A stretch of DNA of 64,000 nucleotides, taken from contig JAWNZC010000315.1 in NCBI GenBank assembly GCA_035771165.1, positions 1 to 64,000 on the forward strand, read 5' to 3'. The DNA is from Paragorgia papillata (lineage: Eukaryota > Cnidaria > Anthozoa > Scleralcyonacea > Coralliidae). Every line of letters starts with the position of its first letter. Position 1 is the stretch's first letter. A program made the position numbers and the translations under genes. Below, piece by piece: positions 37,107 to 50,217 of this stretch. The notes beneath the pieces are model-generated. The model searched no databases, was not told where the DNA came from, and saw nothing but the letters and a program-made list of their open reading frames with translations.

Positions 37107-37122
37107 GTTACGTACGCGTAAC
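37107..37122. other. Short dyad GTTACG-TACG-CGTAAC
   Basis: Six-bp perfect arms around a 4-bp centre, about 80 bp from dyad 2. It occurs in each unit; some block C units have CGTAAT, which breaks one pair. Confidence 0.65.
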
Positions 37123-37449
37123 TTACTTAAACAGACGGGATCGGAGTAACAATTTACATTAATTTAGTATTTCAGCTTTATTCCTTTCCGACTTAATATA
37201 GTTGCAATGCGCTTAGGCATACGTTGGATTGTGCGATCATTGAGGTCAACACTCAAGTTATCCAAACACCGAAAGACTCTGTCCTGAAAAGCCTGAAATG
37301 GCTCATTTGTTACACGCAAATGTATCGCCTCTTCTTCTAGCTGTTTTTTTACGATATGAAAATATTTTCGATTCGATTTAAGACAGGGGATCGCGCCGAT
37401 ATTCGATGTTGAGTGCATTCAATATCTTGTAATATGATAGCGCAATTCC

Positions 37450-37470
37450 ACTGTTTTGAAAAGGGCAATT
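37450..37470 (-). other. Relic of the transposase second-Asp motif region (CPFQNS)
   Basis: Read on the - strand this gives NCPFQNS. In Tc1/mariner-like transposases a D-x-D-P-x-Q-N-S-like stretch lies about 25-30 residues before SPDLNPIEN, and the spacing here fits. The catalytic Asp is not visible, and this frame differs from that of the SPVLNRIEN text. Confidence 0.45.
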
Positions 37471-37728
37471 GGTGACGGAATTATTTAGCAACTTAAACCA
37501 AAGTCGTCAGTAGAAAAGTAAACGAGCACAAAATAGTCATTAAGTTGTTCTAGACCAAAAAATGCGACCTGAAAAGACCGTCACTACAAAAACTTCTTAT
37601 ACTACAGATTTGCTGTAAAAGCTCACTAAACAGTGAATTTGTTCACGAAAGCCATTGTCACGTTTGAAATATTACATCGGAAGCCTTGTGATAAGAGAAA
37701 TTTCCAAAAGTTTTATCTTGTTTTTTCT

Positions 37729-37833
37729 CAATCCTGGCCAAAATTATGTGGACAGTCCACTCTAAACAAACAAATTAATGTTCATACATATTCTTTCCCC
37801 CCATTCCGCCCCTCGGCCCCCTTTTCAATGTTG
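37729..37833. repeat. Right terminal inverted repeat of the representative unit
   Basis: Runs from CAATCCTGGCC to CCCTTTTCAATGTTG, complementary to the left TIR. It includes the perfect 6-bp dyad GTGGAC-A-GTCCAC and C-runs of 6, 4 to 6 and 5. Confidence 0.75.
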
Positions 37834-40800
37834 CATCCCACAATACATTTTTATCAAGTCCAGTTCGTTCATTTATCAACATTGAAAGGGGGGACGGGGG
37901 CCAAGGGGCCTATTTTTTCAAGATAACAAGGGAAATACCAGACACAGAGATTTATGCACGCGCTGTCCACACTAATTTTTGCCAGGATTATCTGAAAATA
38001 TGACTGAGTAGAAATGCCAAATTTAAGCGTTTATAATTGACCTAAGACGGCGCATAATAGGGTTGTTTGTTTAACAGAGATCATAAGGCGTATGTTCATG
38101 TTTTTTCAACCTTATTTATTTGTGATAAAAGAGGCCTATTGTTTTCAATGTTAAGTGGTATTTATGCTGTCAGCAGTGACATCTATTAGAACGAACGTGT
38201 TTGATTAAACGAACCGGCGTGTAATAATGAGACTATATATTGAAATAGAAATGAAGCTATGCAAAAAGCTTATATCTTATCAACATTACATGCGAGACAT
38301 TTAGGTTACGTAGCTAATGACGTTTTTAATAGTTTAATGGATCACTGAGGTCGGCCGGAAGTTCGACGGTACACAGTTGTGCACCGTTGGTTTAAAGAAT
38401 ACACAAGCAATTCATTTTACTATCACAGTACACAGCTGTGTACCGTTGAATTTATTTATCCCACAACTCAAGTAAATAAAATAATTAACGTTCAGAAAAT
38501 ATTTATAAGAGTACATGGCGTTGTTACGTACGCGTAACTTACTTAAACAGACGGGATCGGAGTAACAATTTACATTAATTTAGTATTTCAGCTTTATTCC
38601 TTTCCGACTTAATATAGTTGCAATGCGCTTAGGCATACGTTGGATTGTGCGGTCATTGAGGTCAACACTCAAGTTATCCAAACACCGAAAGACTCTGTCC
38701 TGAAAAGCCTGAAATGGCTCATTTGTTACACGCAAATGTATCGCCTCTTCTTCTAGCTGTTTTTTAACGATATGAAAATATTTTCGATTCGATTTAAGAC
38801 AGGGGATCGCGCCGATATTCGATGTTGAGTGCATTCAATATCTTGTAATATGATAGCGCAATTCCACTGTTTTGAAAAGGGCAATTGGTGACGGAATTAT
38901 TTAGCAACTTAAACCAAAGTCGTCAGTAGAAAAGTAAACGAGCACAAAATAGTCATTAAGTTGTTCTAGACCAAAAAATGCGACCTGAAAAGACCGTCAC
39001 TACAAAAACTTCTTATACTTCAGATTTGCTGTTAAAGCTCACTAAACAGTGAATTTGTTCACGAAAGCCATTGTCACGTTTGAAATATTACATCGGAAGC
39101 CTTGTGATAAGAGAAATTTCCAAAAGTTTTACCTTGTTTTTTCTCAATCCTGGCGAAAATTATGTGGACAGTCCACTCTAAACAAACAAATTAATGTTCA
39201 TACATATTCTTTCCCCCCATTGCGCCCCCCGACCCCCTTTTCAATGTTGCATCCCACAATACATTTTTAGCAAGTCCAGTTCGTTCATTTATCAACATTG
39301 AAAGGGGGGACGGGGGCCAAGGGGCCTATTTTTTCAAGATAACAAGGGAAATACCAGACACAGAGATTTATGCACGCGCTGTCCACACTAATTTTTGCCA
39401 GGATTATCTGAAAATATGACTGAGTAGAAATGCCAAATTTAAGCGTTTATAATTGACCTAAGACGGCGCATAATAGGGTTGTTTGTTTAACAGAGATCAT
39501 AAGGCGTATGTTCATGTTTTTTCAACCTTATTTATTTGTGATAAAAGAGGCCTATTGTTTTCAATGTTAAGTGGTATTTATGCTGTCAGCAGTGACATCT
39601 ATTAGAACGAACGTGTTTGATTAAACGAACCGGCGTGTAATAATGAGACTATATATTGAAATAGAAATGAAGCTATGCAAAAAGCTTATATCTTATCAAC
39701 ATTACATGCGAGACATTTAGGTTACGTAGCTAATGACGTTTTTAATAGTTTAATGGATCACTGAGGTCGGCCGGAAGTTCGACGGTACACAGTTGTGCAC
39801 CGTTGGTTTAAAGAATACACAAGCAATTCATTTTACTATCACAGTACACAGCTGTGTACCGTTGAATTTATTTATCCCACAACTCAAGTAAATAAAATAA
39901 TTAACGTTCAGAAAATATTTATAAGAGTACATGGCGTTGTTACGTACGCGTAACTTACTTAAACAGACGGGATCGGAGTAACAATTTACATTAATTTAGT
40001 ATTTCAGCTTTATTCCTTTCCGACTTAATATAGTTGCAATGCGCTTAGGCATACGTTGGATTGTGCGGTCATTGAGGTCAACACTCAAGTTATCCAAACA
40101 CCGAAAGACTCTGTCCTGAAAAGCCTGAAATGGCTCATTTGTTACACGCAAATGTATCGCCTCTTCTTCTAGCTGTTTTTTAACGATATGAAAATATTTT
40201 CGATTCGATTTAAGACAGGGGATCGCGCCGATATTCGATGTTGAGTGCATTCAATATCTTGTAATATGATAGCGCAATTCCACTGTTTTGAAAAGGGCAA
40301 TTGGTGACGGAATTATTTATCTACTTAAACCAAAGTCATCAGTAGAAAAGTAAACGAGCACAAAATAGTCATTAAGTTGTTCTAGACCAAAAAATGCGAC
40401 CTGAAAAGACCGTCACTACAAAAACTTCTTATACTTCAGATTTGCTGTTAAAGCTCACTAAACAGTGAATTTGTTCACGAAAGCCATTGTCACGTTTGAA
40501 ATATTACATCGGAAGCCTTGTGATAAGAGAAATTTCCAAAAGTTTTACCTTGTTTTTTCTCAATCCTGGCGAAAATTATGTGGACAGTCCACTCTAAACA
40601 AACAAATTAATGTTCATACATATTCTTTCCCCCCATTGCGCCCCCCGGCCCCCTTTTCAATGTTGCATCCCACAATACATTTTTATCAAGTCCAGTTCGT
40701 TCATTTATCAACATTGAAAGGGGGGACGGGGGCCAAGGGGCCTATTTTTTCAAGATAACAAGGGAAATACCAGACACAGAGATTTATGCACGCGCTGTCC

Positions 40801-41411
40801 ACACTAATTTTTGCCAGGATTGTCTGAAAATATGACTGAGTAGAAATGCCAAATTTAAGCGTTTATAATTGACCTAAGACGGCGCATAATAGGGTTGTTT
40901 GTTTAACAGAGATCATAAGGCGTATGTTCATGTTTTTTCAACCTTATTTATTTGTGATAAAAGAGGCCTATTGTTTTCAATGTTAAGTGGTATTTATGCT
41001 GTCAGCAGTGACATCTATTAGAACGAACGTGTTTGATTAAACGAACCGGCGTGTAATAATGAGACTATATATTGAAATAGAAATGAAGCTATGCAAAAAG
41101 CTTATATCTTATCAACATTACATGCGAGACATTTAGGTTACGTAGCTAATGACGTTTTTAATAGTTTAATGGATCACTGAGGTCGGCCGGAAGTTCGACG
41201 GTACACAGTTGTGCACCGTTGGTTTAAAGAATACACAAGCAATTCATTTTACTATCACAGTACACAGCTGTGTACCGTTGAATTTATTTATCCCACAACT
41301 CAAGTAAATAAAATAATTAACGTTCAGAAAATATTTATAAGAGTACATGGCGTTGTTACGTACGCGTAATTTACTTAAACAGACGGGATCGGAGTAACAA
41401 TTTACATTAAT

Positions 41412-41717
41412 TTAGTATTTCAGCTTTATTCCTTTCCGACTTAATATAGTTGCAATGCGCTTAGGCATACGTTGGATTGTGCGGTCATTGAGGTCAACAC
41501 TCAAGTTATCCAAACACCGAAAGACTCTGTCCTGAAAAGCCTGAAATGGCTCATTTGTTACACGCAAATGTATCGCCTCTTCTTCTAGCTGTTTTTTTAA
41601 CGATATGAAAATATTTTCGATTCGATTTAAGACAGGGGATCGCGCCGATATTCGATGTTGAGTGCATTCAATATCTTGTAATATGATAGCGCAATTCCAC
41701 TGTTTTGAAAAGGGCAA
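41412..41717 (-). pseudogene. Tc1/mariner (IS630-type) transposase C-terminal relic, longest-frame type
   Basis: A 101-codon frame giving the C-terminal end of a DDE transposase. Residues 26-35 read RSPVLNRIEN, matching the family's RSPDLNPIEN motif; Glu34 is in the place of the third catalytic residue. KKQLEEEA follows at 41-48. MPKRI at 84-88 and the closing GIKLKY-stop match the usual C-terminal tail. Full-length family members have about 340 residues. The second catalytic motif should lie just upstream, and a matching CPFQNS stretch is found there in another frame, so a frameshift separates them. A 7-T tract (+ strand, about 41591) keeps this copy open through the IEN-to-KKQ stretch; 6-T copies shift there. 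The Met start is arbitrary. The Asp and Pro of the motif are replaced by Val and Arg. It is certainly not functional alone. Confidence 0.75.
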
Positions 41718-44700
41718 TTGGTGACGGAATTATTTAGCAACTTAAACCAAAGTCGTCAGTAGAAAAGTAAACGAGCACAAAATAGTCATTAAGTTGTTAA
41801 GACCAAAAAATGCGACCTGAAAAGACCGTCACTACAAAAACTTCTTATACTTCAGATTTGCTGTTAAAGCTCACTAAACAGTGAATTTGTTCACGAAAGC
41901 CATTGTCACGTTTGAAATATTACATCGGAAGCCTTGTGATAAGAGAAATTTCCAAAAGTTTTACCTTGTTTTTTCTCAATCCTGGCCAAAATTATGTGGA
42001 CAGTCCACTCTAAACAAACAAATTAATGTTCATACATATTCTTTCCCCCCATTGCGCCCCCCGGCCCCCTTTTCAATGTTGCATCCCACAATACATTTTT
42101 ATCAAGTCCAGTTCGTTCATTTATCAACATTGAAAGAGGGGACGGGGGCCAAGGGGCCTATATTTTCAAGATAAGAAGGGAAATACCAGACACAGAGATT
42201 TATGCACGCGCTGTCCACACTAATTTTTGCCAGGATTGTCTGAAAATATGACTGAGTAGAAATGCGAAATTTAAGCGTTTATAATTGACCTAAGACGGCG
42301 CATAATAGGGTTGTTTGTTTAACAGAGATCATAAGGCGTATGTTCATGTTTTTTCAACCTTATTTATTTGTGATAAAAGAGGCCTATTGTTTTCAATGTT
42401 AAGTGGTATTTATGCTGTCAGCAGTGACATCTATTAGAACGAACGTGTTTGATTAAACGAACCGGCGTGTAATAATGAGACTATATATTGAAATAGAAAT
42501 GAAGCTATGCAAAAAGCTTATATCTTATCAACATTACATGCGAGACATTTAGGTTACGTAGCTAATGACGTTTTTAATAGTTTAATGGATCACTGAGGTC
42601 GGCCGGAAGTTCGACGGTACACAGTTGTGCACCGTTGGTTTAAAGAATACACAAGCAATTCATTTTACTATCACAGTACACAGCTGTGTACCGTTGAATT
42701 TATTTATCCCACAACTCAAGTAAATAAAATAATTAACGTTCAGAAAATATTTATAAGAGTACATGGCGTTGTTACGTACGCGTAACTTACTTAAACAGAC
42801 GGGATCGGAGTAACAATTTACATTAATTTAGTATTTCAGCTTTATTCCTTTCCGACTTAATATAGTTGCAATGCGCTTAGGCATACGTTGGATTGTGCGG
42901 TCATTGAGGTCAACACTCAAGTTATCCAAACACCGAAAGACTCTGTCCTGAAAAGCCTGAAATGGCTCATTTGTTACACGCAAATGTATCGCCTCTTCTT
43001 CTAGCTGTTTTTTTAACGATATGAAAATATTTTCGATTCGATTTAAGACAGGGATCGCGCCGATATTCGATGTTGAGTGCATTCAATATCTTGTAATATG
43101 ATAGCGCAATTCCACTGTTTTGAAAAGGGCAATTGGTGACGGAATTATTTAGCAACTTAAACCAAAGTCGTCAGTAGAAAAGTAAACGAGCACAAAATAG
43201 TCATTAAGTTGTTAAGACCAAAAAATGCGACCTGAAAAGACCGTCACTACAAAAACTTCTTATACTTCAGATTTGCTGTTAAAGCTCACTAAACAGTGAA
43301 TTTGTTCAAGAAAGCCATTGTCACGTTTGAAATACTACATCGGAAGCCTTGTGATAAGAGAAATTTCCAAAAGTTTTATCTTGTTTTTTCTCAATCCTGG
43401 CCAAAATTATGTGGACAGTCCACTCTAAACAAACAAATTAATGTTCATACATATTCTTTCCCCCCATTGCGCCCCCCGGCCCCCTTTTCAATGTTGCATC
43501 CCACAATACATTTTTATCAAGTCCAGTTCGTTCATTTATCAACATTGAAAGAGGGGACGGGGGCCAAGGGGCCTATATTTTCAAGATAAGAAGGGAAATA
43601 CCAGACACAGAGATTTATGCACGCGCTGTCCACACTAATTTTTGCCAGGATTGTCTGAAAATATGACTGAGTAGAAATGCCAAATTTAAGCGTTTATAAT
43701 TGACCTAAGACGGCGCATAATAGGGTTGTTTGTTTAACAGAGATCATAAGGCGTATGTTCATGTTTTTTCAACCTTATTTATTTGTGATAAAAGAGGCCT
43801 ATTGTTTTCAATGTTAAGTGGTATTTATGCTGTCAGCAGTGACATCTATTAGAACGAACGTGTTTGATTAAACGAACCGGCGTGTAATAATGAGACTATA
43901 TATTGAAATAGAAATGAAGCTATGCAAAAAGCTTATATCTTATCAACATTACATGCGAGACATTTAGGTTACGTAGCTAATGACGTTTTTAATAGTTTAA
44001 TGGATCACTGAGGTCGGCCGGAAGTTCGACGGTACACAGTTGTGCACCGTTGGTTTAAAGAATACACAAGCAATTCATTTTACTATCACAGTACACAGCT
44101 GTGTACCGTTGAATTTATTTATCCCACAACTCAAGTAAATAAAATAATTAACGTTCAGAAAATATTTATAAGAGTACATGGCGTTGTTACGTACGCGTAA
44201 TTTACTTAAACAGACGGGATCGGAGTAACAATTTACATTAATTTAGTATTTCAGCTTTATTCCTTTCCGACTTAATATAGTTGCAATGCGCTTAGGCATA
44301 CGTTGGATTGTGCGGTCATTGAGGTCAACACTCAAGTTATCCAAACACCGAAAGACTCTGTCCTGAAAAGCCTGAAATGGCTCATTTGTTACACGCAAAT
44401 GTATCGCCTCTTCTTCTAGCTGTTTTTTAACGATATGAAAATATTTTCGATTCGATTTAAGACAGGGGATCGCGCCGATATTCGATGTTGAGTGCATTCA
44501 ATATCTTGTAATATGATAGCGCAATTCCACTGTTTTGAAAAGGGCAATTGGTGACGGAATTATTTAGCAACTTAAACCAAAGTCGTCAGTAGAAAAGTAA
44601 ACGAGCACAAAATAGTCATTAAGTTGTTAAGACCAAAAAATGCGACCTGAAAAGACCGTCACTACAAAAACTTCTTATACTTCAGATTTGCTGTTAAAGC

Positions 44701-45657
44701 TCACTAAACAGTGAATTTGTTCACGAAAGCCATTGTCACGTTTGAAATACTACATCGGAAGCCTTGTGATAAGAGAAATTTCCAAAAGTTTTATCTTGTT
44801 TTTTCTCAATCCTGGCCAAAATTATGTGGACAGTCCACTCTAAACAAACAAATTAATGTTCATACATATTCTTTCCCCCCATTGCGCCCCCCGGCCCCCT
44901 TTTCAATGTTGCATCCCACAATACATTTTTATCAAGTCCAGTTCGTTCATTTATCAACATTGAAAGAGGGGCCGGGGGCCAAGGGGCCTATATTTTCAAG
45001 ATAAGAAGGGAAATACCAGACACAGAGATTTATGCACGCGCTGTCCACACTAATTTTTGCCTGGATTGTCTGAAAATATGACTGAGTAGAAATGCGAAAT
45101 TTAAGCGTTTATAATTGACCTAAGACGGCGCATAATAGGGTTGTTTGTTTAACAGAGATCATAAGGCGTATGTTCATGTTTTTTCAACCTTATTTATTTG
45201 TGATAAAAGAGGCCTATTGTTTTCAATGTTAAGTGGTATTTATGCTGTCAGCAGTGACATCTATTAGAACGAACGTTTTTGATTAAACGAACCGGCGTGT
45301 AATAATGAGACTATATATTGAAATAGAAATGAAGCTATGCAAAAAGCTTATATCTTATCAACATTACATGCGAGACATTTAGGTTACGTAGCTAATGACG
45401 TTTTTAATAGTTTAATGGATCACTGAGGTCGGCCGGAAGTTCGACGGTACACAGTTGTGCACCGTTGGTTTAAAGAATACACAAGCAATTCATTTTACTA
45501 TCACAGTACACAGCTGTGTACCGTTGAATTTATTTATCCCACAACTCAAGTAAATAAAATAATTAACGTTCAGAAAATATTTATAAGAGTACATGGCGTT
45601 GTTACGTACGCGTAATTTACTTAAACAGACGGGATCGGAGTAACAATTTACATTAAT

Positions 45658-45963
45658 TTAGTATTTCAGCTTTATTCCTTTCCGACTTAATATAGTTGCA
45701 ATGCGCTTAGGCATACGTTGGATTGTGCGGTCATTGAGGTCAACACTCAAGTTATCCAAACACCGAAAGACTCTGTCCTGAAAAGCCTGAAATGGCTCAT
45801 TTGTTACACGCAAATGTATCGCCTCTTCTTCTAGCTGTTTTTTTAACGATATGAAAATATTTTCGATTCGATTTAAGACAGGGGATCGCGCCGATATTCG
45901 ATGTTGAGTGCATTCAATATCTTGTAATATGATAGCGCAATTCCACTGTTTTGAAAAGGGCAA
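45658..45963 (-). pseudogene. Transposase relic, open through the RSPxLNxIEN motif
   Basis: A 101-codon copy identical in protein to the one at 41412-41717. It has the 7-T form, so the SPVLNRIEN motif and the KKQLEEEA-to-KLKY tail share one frame. Confidence 0.72.
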
Positions 45964-47077
45964 TTGGTGACGGAATTATTTAGCAACTTAAACCAAAGTC
46001 GTCAGTAGAAAAGTAAACGAGCACAAAATAGTCATTAAGTTGTTAAGACCAAAAAAATGCGACCTGAAAAGACCGTCACTACAAAAACTTCTTATACTTC
46101 AGATTTGCTGTTAAAGCTCACTAAACAGTGAATTTGTTCACGAAAGCCATTGTCACGTTTGAAATACTACATCGGAAGCCTTGTGATAAGAGAAAATTTC
46201 CAAAAGTTTTATCTTGTTTTTTCTCAATCCTGGCCAAAATTATGTGGACAGTCCACTCTAAACAAACAAATTAATGTTCATACATATTCTTTCCCCCCAA
46301 TTGCGCCCCCGGCCCCCTTTTCAATGTTGCATCCCACAATACATTTTTATCAAGTCCAGTTCGTTCATTTATCAACATTGAAAGAGGGGACGGGGGCCAA
46401 GGGGCCTATTTTTTCAAGATAAGAAGGGAAATACCAGACACAGAGATTTATGCACGCGCTGTCCACACTAATTTTTGCCAGGATTGTCTGAAAATATGAC
46501 TGAGTAGAAATGCGAAATTTAAGCGTTTATAATTGACCTAAGACGGCGCATAATAGGGTTGTTTGTTTAACAGAGATCATAAGGCGTATGTTCATGTTTT
46601 TTTCAACCTTATTTATTTGTGATAAAAGAGGCCTATTGTTTTCAATGTTAAGTGGTATTTATGCTGTCAGCAGTGACATCTATTAGAACGAACGTGTTTG
46701 ATTAAACGAACCGGCGTGTAATAATGAGACTATATATTGAAATAGAAATGAAGCTATGCAAAAAGCTTATATCTTATCAACATTACATGCGAGACATTTA
46801 GGTTACGTAGCTAATGACGTTTTTTAATAGTTTAATGGATCACTGAGGTCGGCCGGAAGTTCGACGGTACACAGTTGTGCACCGTTGGTTTAAAGAATAC
46901 ACAAGCAATTCATTTTACTATCACAGTACACAGCTGTGTACCGTTGAATTTATTTATCCCACAACTCAAGTAAATAAAATAATTAACGTTCAGAAAATAT
47001 TTATAAGAGTACATGGCGTTGTTACGTACGCGTAATTTACTTAAACAGACGGGATCGGAGTAACAATTTACATTAAT

Positions 47078-47407
47078 TTAGTATTTCAGCTTTATTCCTT
47101 TCCGACTTAATATAGTTGCAATGCGCTTAGGCATACGTTGGATTGTGCGGTCATTGAGGTCAACACTCAAGTTATCCAAACACCGAAAGACTCTGTCCTG
47201 AAAAGCCTGAAATGGCTCATTTGTTACACGCAAATGTATCGCCTCTTCTTCTAGCTGTTTTTTTAACGATATGAAAATATTTTCGATTCGATTTAAGACA
47301 GGGGATCGCGCCGATATTCGATGTTGAGTGCATTCAATATCTTGTAATATGATAGCGCAATTCCACTGTTTTGAAAAGGGGCAATTGGTGACGGAATTAT
47401 TTAGCAA
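47078..47407 (-). pseudogene. Transposase relic, extended frame
   Basis: A 109-codon copy. One extra base in the AAAAGGGG run near 47378 extends the frame upstream to NNSVTNCPFSKQWN, joining part of the text just before the CPFQNS motif to the SPVLNRIEN motif. The extra base is in a homopolymer and may be a sequencing error. Confidence 0.68.
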
Positions 47408-49911
47408 CTTAAACCAAAGTCGTCAGTAGAAAAGTAAACGAGCACAAAATAGTCATTAAGTTGTTAAGACCAAAAAATGCGACCTGAAAAGACCGTCACT
47501 ACAAAAACTTCTTATACTTCAGATTTGCTGTTAAAGCTCACTAAACAGTGAATTTGTTCACGAAAGCCATTGTCACGTTTGAAATACTACATCGGAAGCC
47601 TTGTGATAAGAGAAATTTCGAAAAGTTTTATCTTGTTTTTTCTCAATCCTGGCCAAAATTATGTGGACAGTCCACTCTAAACAAACAAATTAATGTTCAT
47701 ACATATTCTTTCCCCCCATTGCGCCCCCCGGCCCCCTTTTCAATGTTGCATCCCACAATACATTTTTATCAAGTCCAGTTCGTTCATTTATCAACATTGA
47801 AAGAGGGGACGGGGGCCAAGGGGCCTATATTTTCAAGATAAGAAGGGAAATACCAGACACAGAGATTTATGCACGCGCTGTCCACACTAATTTTTGCCAG
47901 GATTGTCTGAAAATATGACTGAGTAGAAATGCGAAATTTAAGCGTTTATAATTGACCTAAGACGGCGCATAATAGGGTTGTTTGTTTAACAGAGATCATA
48001 AGGCGTATGTTCATGTTTTTTCAACCTTATTTATTTGTGATAAAAGAGGCCTATTGTTTTCAATGTTAAGTGGTATTTATGCTGTCAGCAGTGACATCTA
48101 TTAGAACGAACGTGTTTGATTAAACGAACCGGCGTGTAATAATGAGACTATATATTGAAATAGAAATGAAGCTATGCAAAAAGCTTATATCTTATCAACA
48201 TTACATGCGAGACATTTAGGTTACGTAGCTAATGACGTTTTTAATAGTTTAATGGATCACTGAGTTCGGCCGGAAGTTCGACGGTACACAGTTGTGCACC
48301 GTTGGTTTAAAGAATACACAAGCAATTCATTTTACTATCACAGTACACAGCTGTGTACCGTTGAATTTATTTATCCCACAACTCAAGTAAATAAAATAAT
48401 TAACGTTCAGAAAATATTTATAAGAGTACATGGCGTTGTTACGTACGCGTAACTTACTTAAACAGACGGGATCGGAGTAACAATTTACATTAATTTAGTA
48501 TTTCAGCTTTATTCCTTTCCGACTTAATATAGTTGCAATGCGCTTAGGCATACGTTGGATTGTGCGGTCATTGAGGTCAACACTCAAGTTATCCAAACAC
48601 CGAAAGACTCTGTCCTGAAAAGGCTGAAATGGCTCATTTGTTACACGCAAATGTATCGCCTCTTCTTCTAGCTGTTTTTTAACGATATGAAAATATTTTC
48701 GATTCGATTTAAGACAGGGGATCGCGCCGATATTCGATGTTGAGTGCATTCAATATCTTGTAATATGATAGCGCAATTCCACTGTTTTGAAAAGGGCAAT
48801 TGGTGACGGAATTATTTAGCAACTTAAACCAAAGTCATCAGTAGAAAAGTAAACGAGCACAAAATAGTCATTAAGTTGTTAAGACCAAAAAATGCGACCT
48901 GAAAAGACCGTCACTACAAAAACTTCTTATACTACAGATTTGCTGTTAAAGCTCACTAAACAGTGAATTTGTTCACGAAAGCCATTGTCACGTTTGAAAT
49001 ATTACATCGGAAGCCTTGTGATAAGAGAAATTTCCAAAAGTTTTATCTTGTTTTTTCTCAATCCTGGCCAAAATTATGTGGACAGTCCACTCTAAACAAA
49101 CAAATTAATGTTCATACATATTCTTTCCCCCCATTGCGGCCCCCGGCCCCCTTTTCAATGTTGCATCCCACAATACATTTTTATCAAGTCCAGTTCGTTC
49201 ATTTATCAACATTGAAAGAGGGGACGGGGGCCAAGGGGCCTATATTTTCAAGATAAGAAGGGAAATACCAGACACAGAGATTTATGCACGCGCTGTCCAC
49301 ACTAATTTTTGCCAGGATTGTCTGAAAATATGACTGAGTAGAAATGCGAAATTTAAGCGTTTATAATTGACCTAAGACGGCGCATAATAGGGTTGTTTGT
49401 TTAACAGAGATCATAAGGCGTATGTTCATGTTTTTTCAACCTTATTTATTTGTGATAAAAAGAGGCCTATTGTTTTCAATGTTAAGTGGTATTTATGCTG
49501 TCAGCAGTGACATCTATTAGAACGAACGTGTTTGATTAAACGAACCGGCGTGTAATAATGAGACTATATATTGAAATAGAAATGAAGCTATGCAAAAAGC
49601 TTATATCTTATCAACATTACATGCGAGACATTTAGGTTACGTAGCTAATGACGTTTTTTAATAGTTTAATGGATCACTGAGGTCGGCCGGAAGTTCGACG
49701 GTACACAGTTGTGCACCGTTGGTTTAAAGAATACACAAGCAATTCATTTTACTATCACAGTACACAGCTGTGTACCGTTGAATTTATTTATCCCACAACT
49801 CAAGTAAATAAAATAATTAACGTTCAGAAAATATTTATAAGAGTACATGGCGTTGTTACGTACGCGTAACTTACTTAAACAGACGGGATCGGAGTAACAA
49901 TTTACATTAAT

Positions 49912-50217
49912 TTAGTATTTCAGCTTTATTCCTTTCCGACTTAATATAGTTGCAATGCGCTTAGGCATACGTTGGATTGTGCGGTCATTGAGGTCAACAC
50001 TCAAGTTATCCAAACACCGAAAGACTCTGTCCTGAAAAGGCTGAAATGGCTCATTTGTTACACGCAAATGTATCGCCTCTTCTTCTAGCTGTTTTTTTAA
50101 CGATATGAAAATATTTTCGATTCGATTTAAGACAGGGGATCGCGCCGATATTCGATGTTGAGTGCATTCAATATCTTGTAATATGATAGCGCAATTCCAC
50201 TGTTTTGAAAAGGGCAA
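49912..50217 (-). pseudogene. Transposase relic, Pro variant
   Basis: A 101-codon copy with the SPVLNRIEN motif and tail in frame. It has PFQPFQD where block B and early C units have PFQAFQD. Confidence 0.72.

Larger units (their letters stand above)
36461..37833 (-). mobile_element. Representative satellite unit: degenerate Tc1/mariner-like element with TIRs
   Basis: A clean unit of 1373 bp bounded by CAACATTG...CAATGTTG. The left end 36461-36573 and right end 37729-37833 are imperfect inverted repeats. The outer 24 bp match well (CAACATTGAAAGGGGG against its complement), and so do the inner 27 bp (CTGTCCACACTAATTTTTGC and its complement GCCAAAATTATGTGGACAG); the part between is diverged but of similar length (86 and 78 bp). 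On the - strand, after the right TIR, comes a stretch with no recognised motif, then the transposase relic (about 37470-37164), then about 590 bp without a gene that hold palindromic dyads. Class II element identity is inferred from the TIRs plus the relic. No TA duplication flanks the ends. Confidence 0.7.
33534..42124 (+). repeat. Right-arm satellite block B (units at 33617-40709)
   Basis: This block begins with the last 83 bp of the LINE-interrupted unit. Units then start (CAACATTG) at 33617, 35045, 36461, 37877, 39293 and 40709, with an exact 1416-bp spacing from 35045 on. The first unit still has GACAAAAAG and several base errors near 33830-34080. Later units have GACACAGAG and the six-G run GGGGGGACGG. 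Unit-specific variants include CCATTCCGCCCCTCGG at 37801-37816 and CCCCGACCCCC near 39227-39237; both recur mirrored in the left arm. The units entered at about 39155 and 40567 have GGCGAAAATT where others have GGCCAAAATT. Confidence 0.95.

Noticed and set aside
1..48000. A genuine large genomic palindrome (inverted duplication with cruciform potential)
   Set aside because: The arm-specific noise, length excess and shared private variants fit a fold-back read better. It is kept only as the alternative to test.
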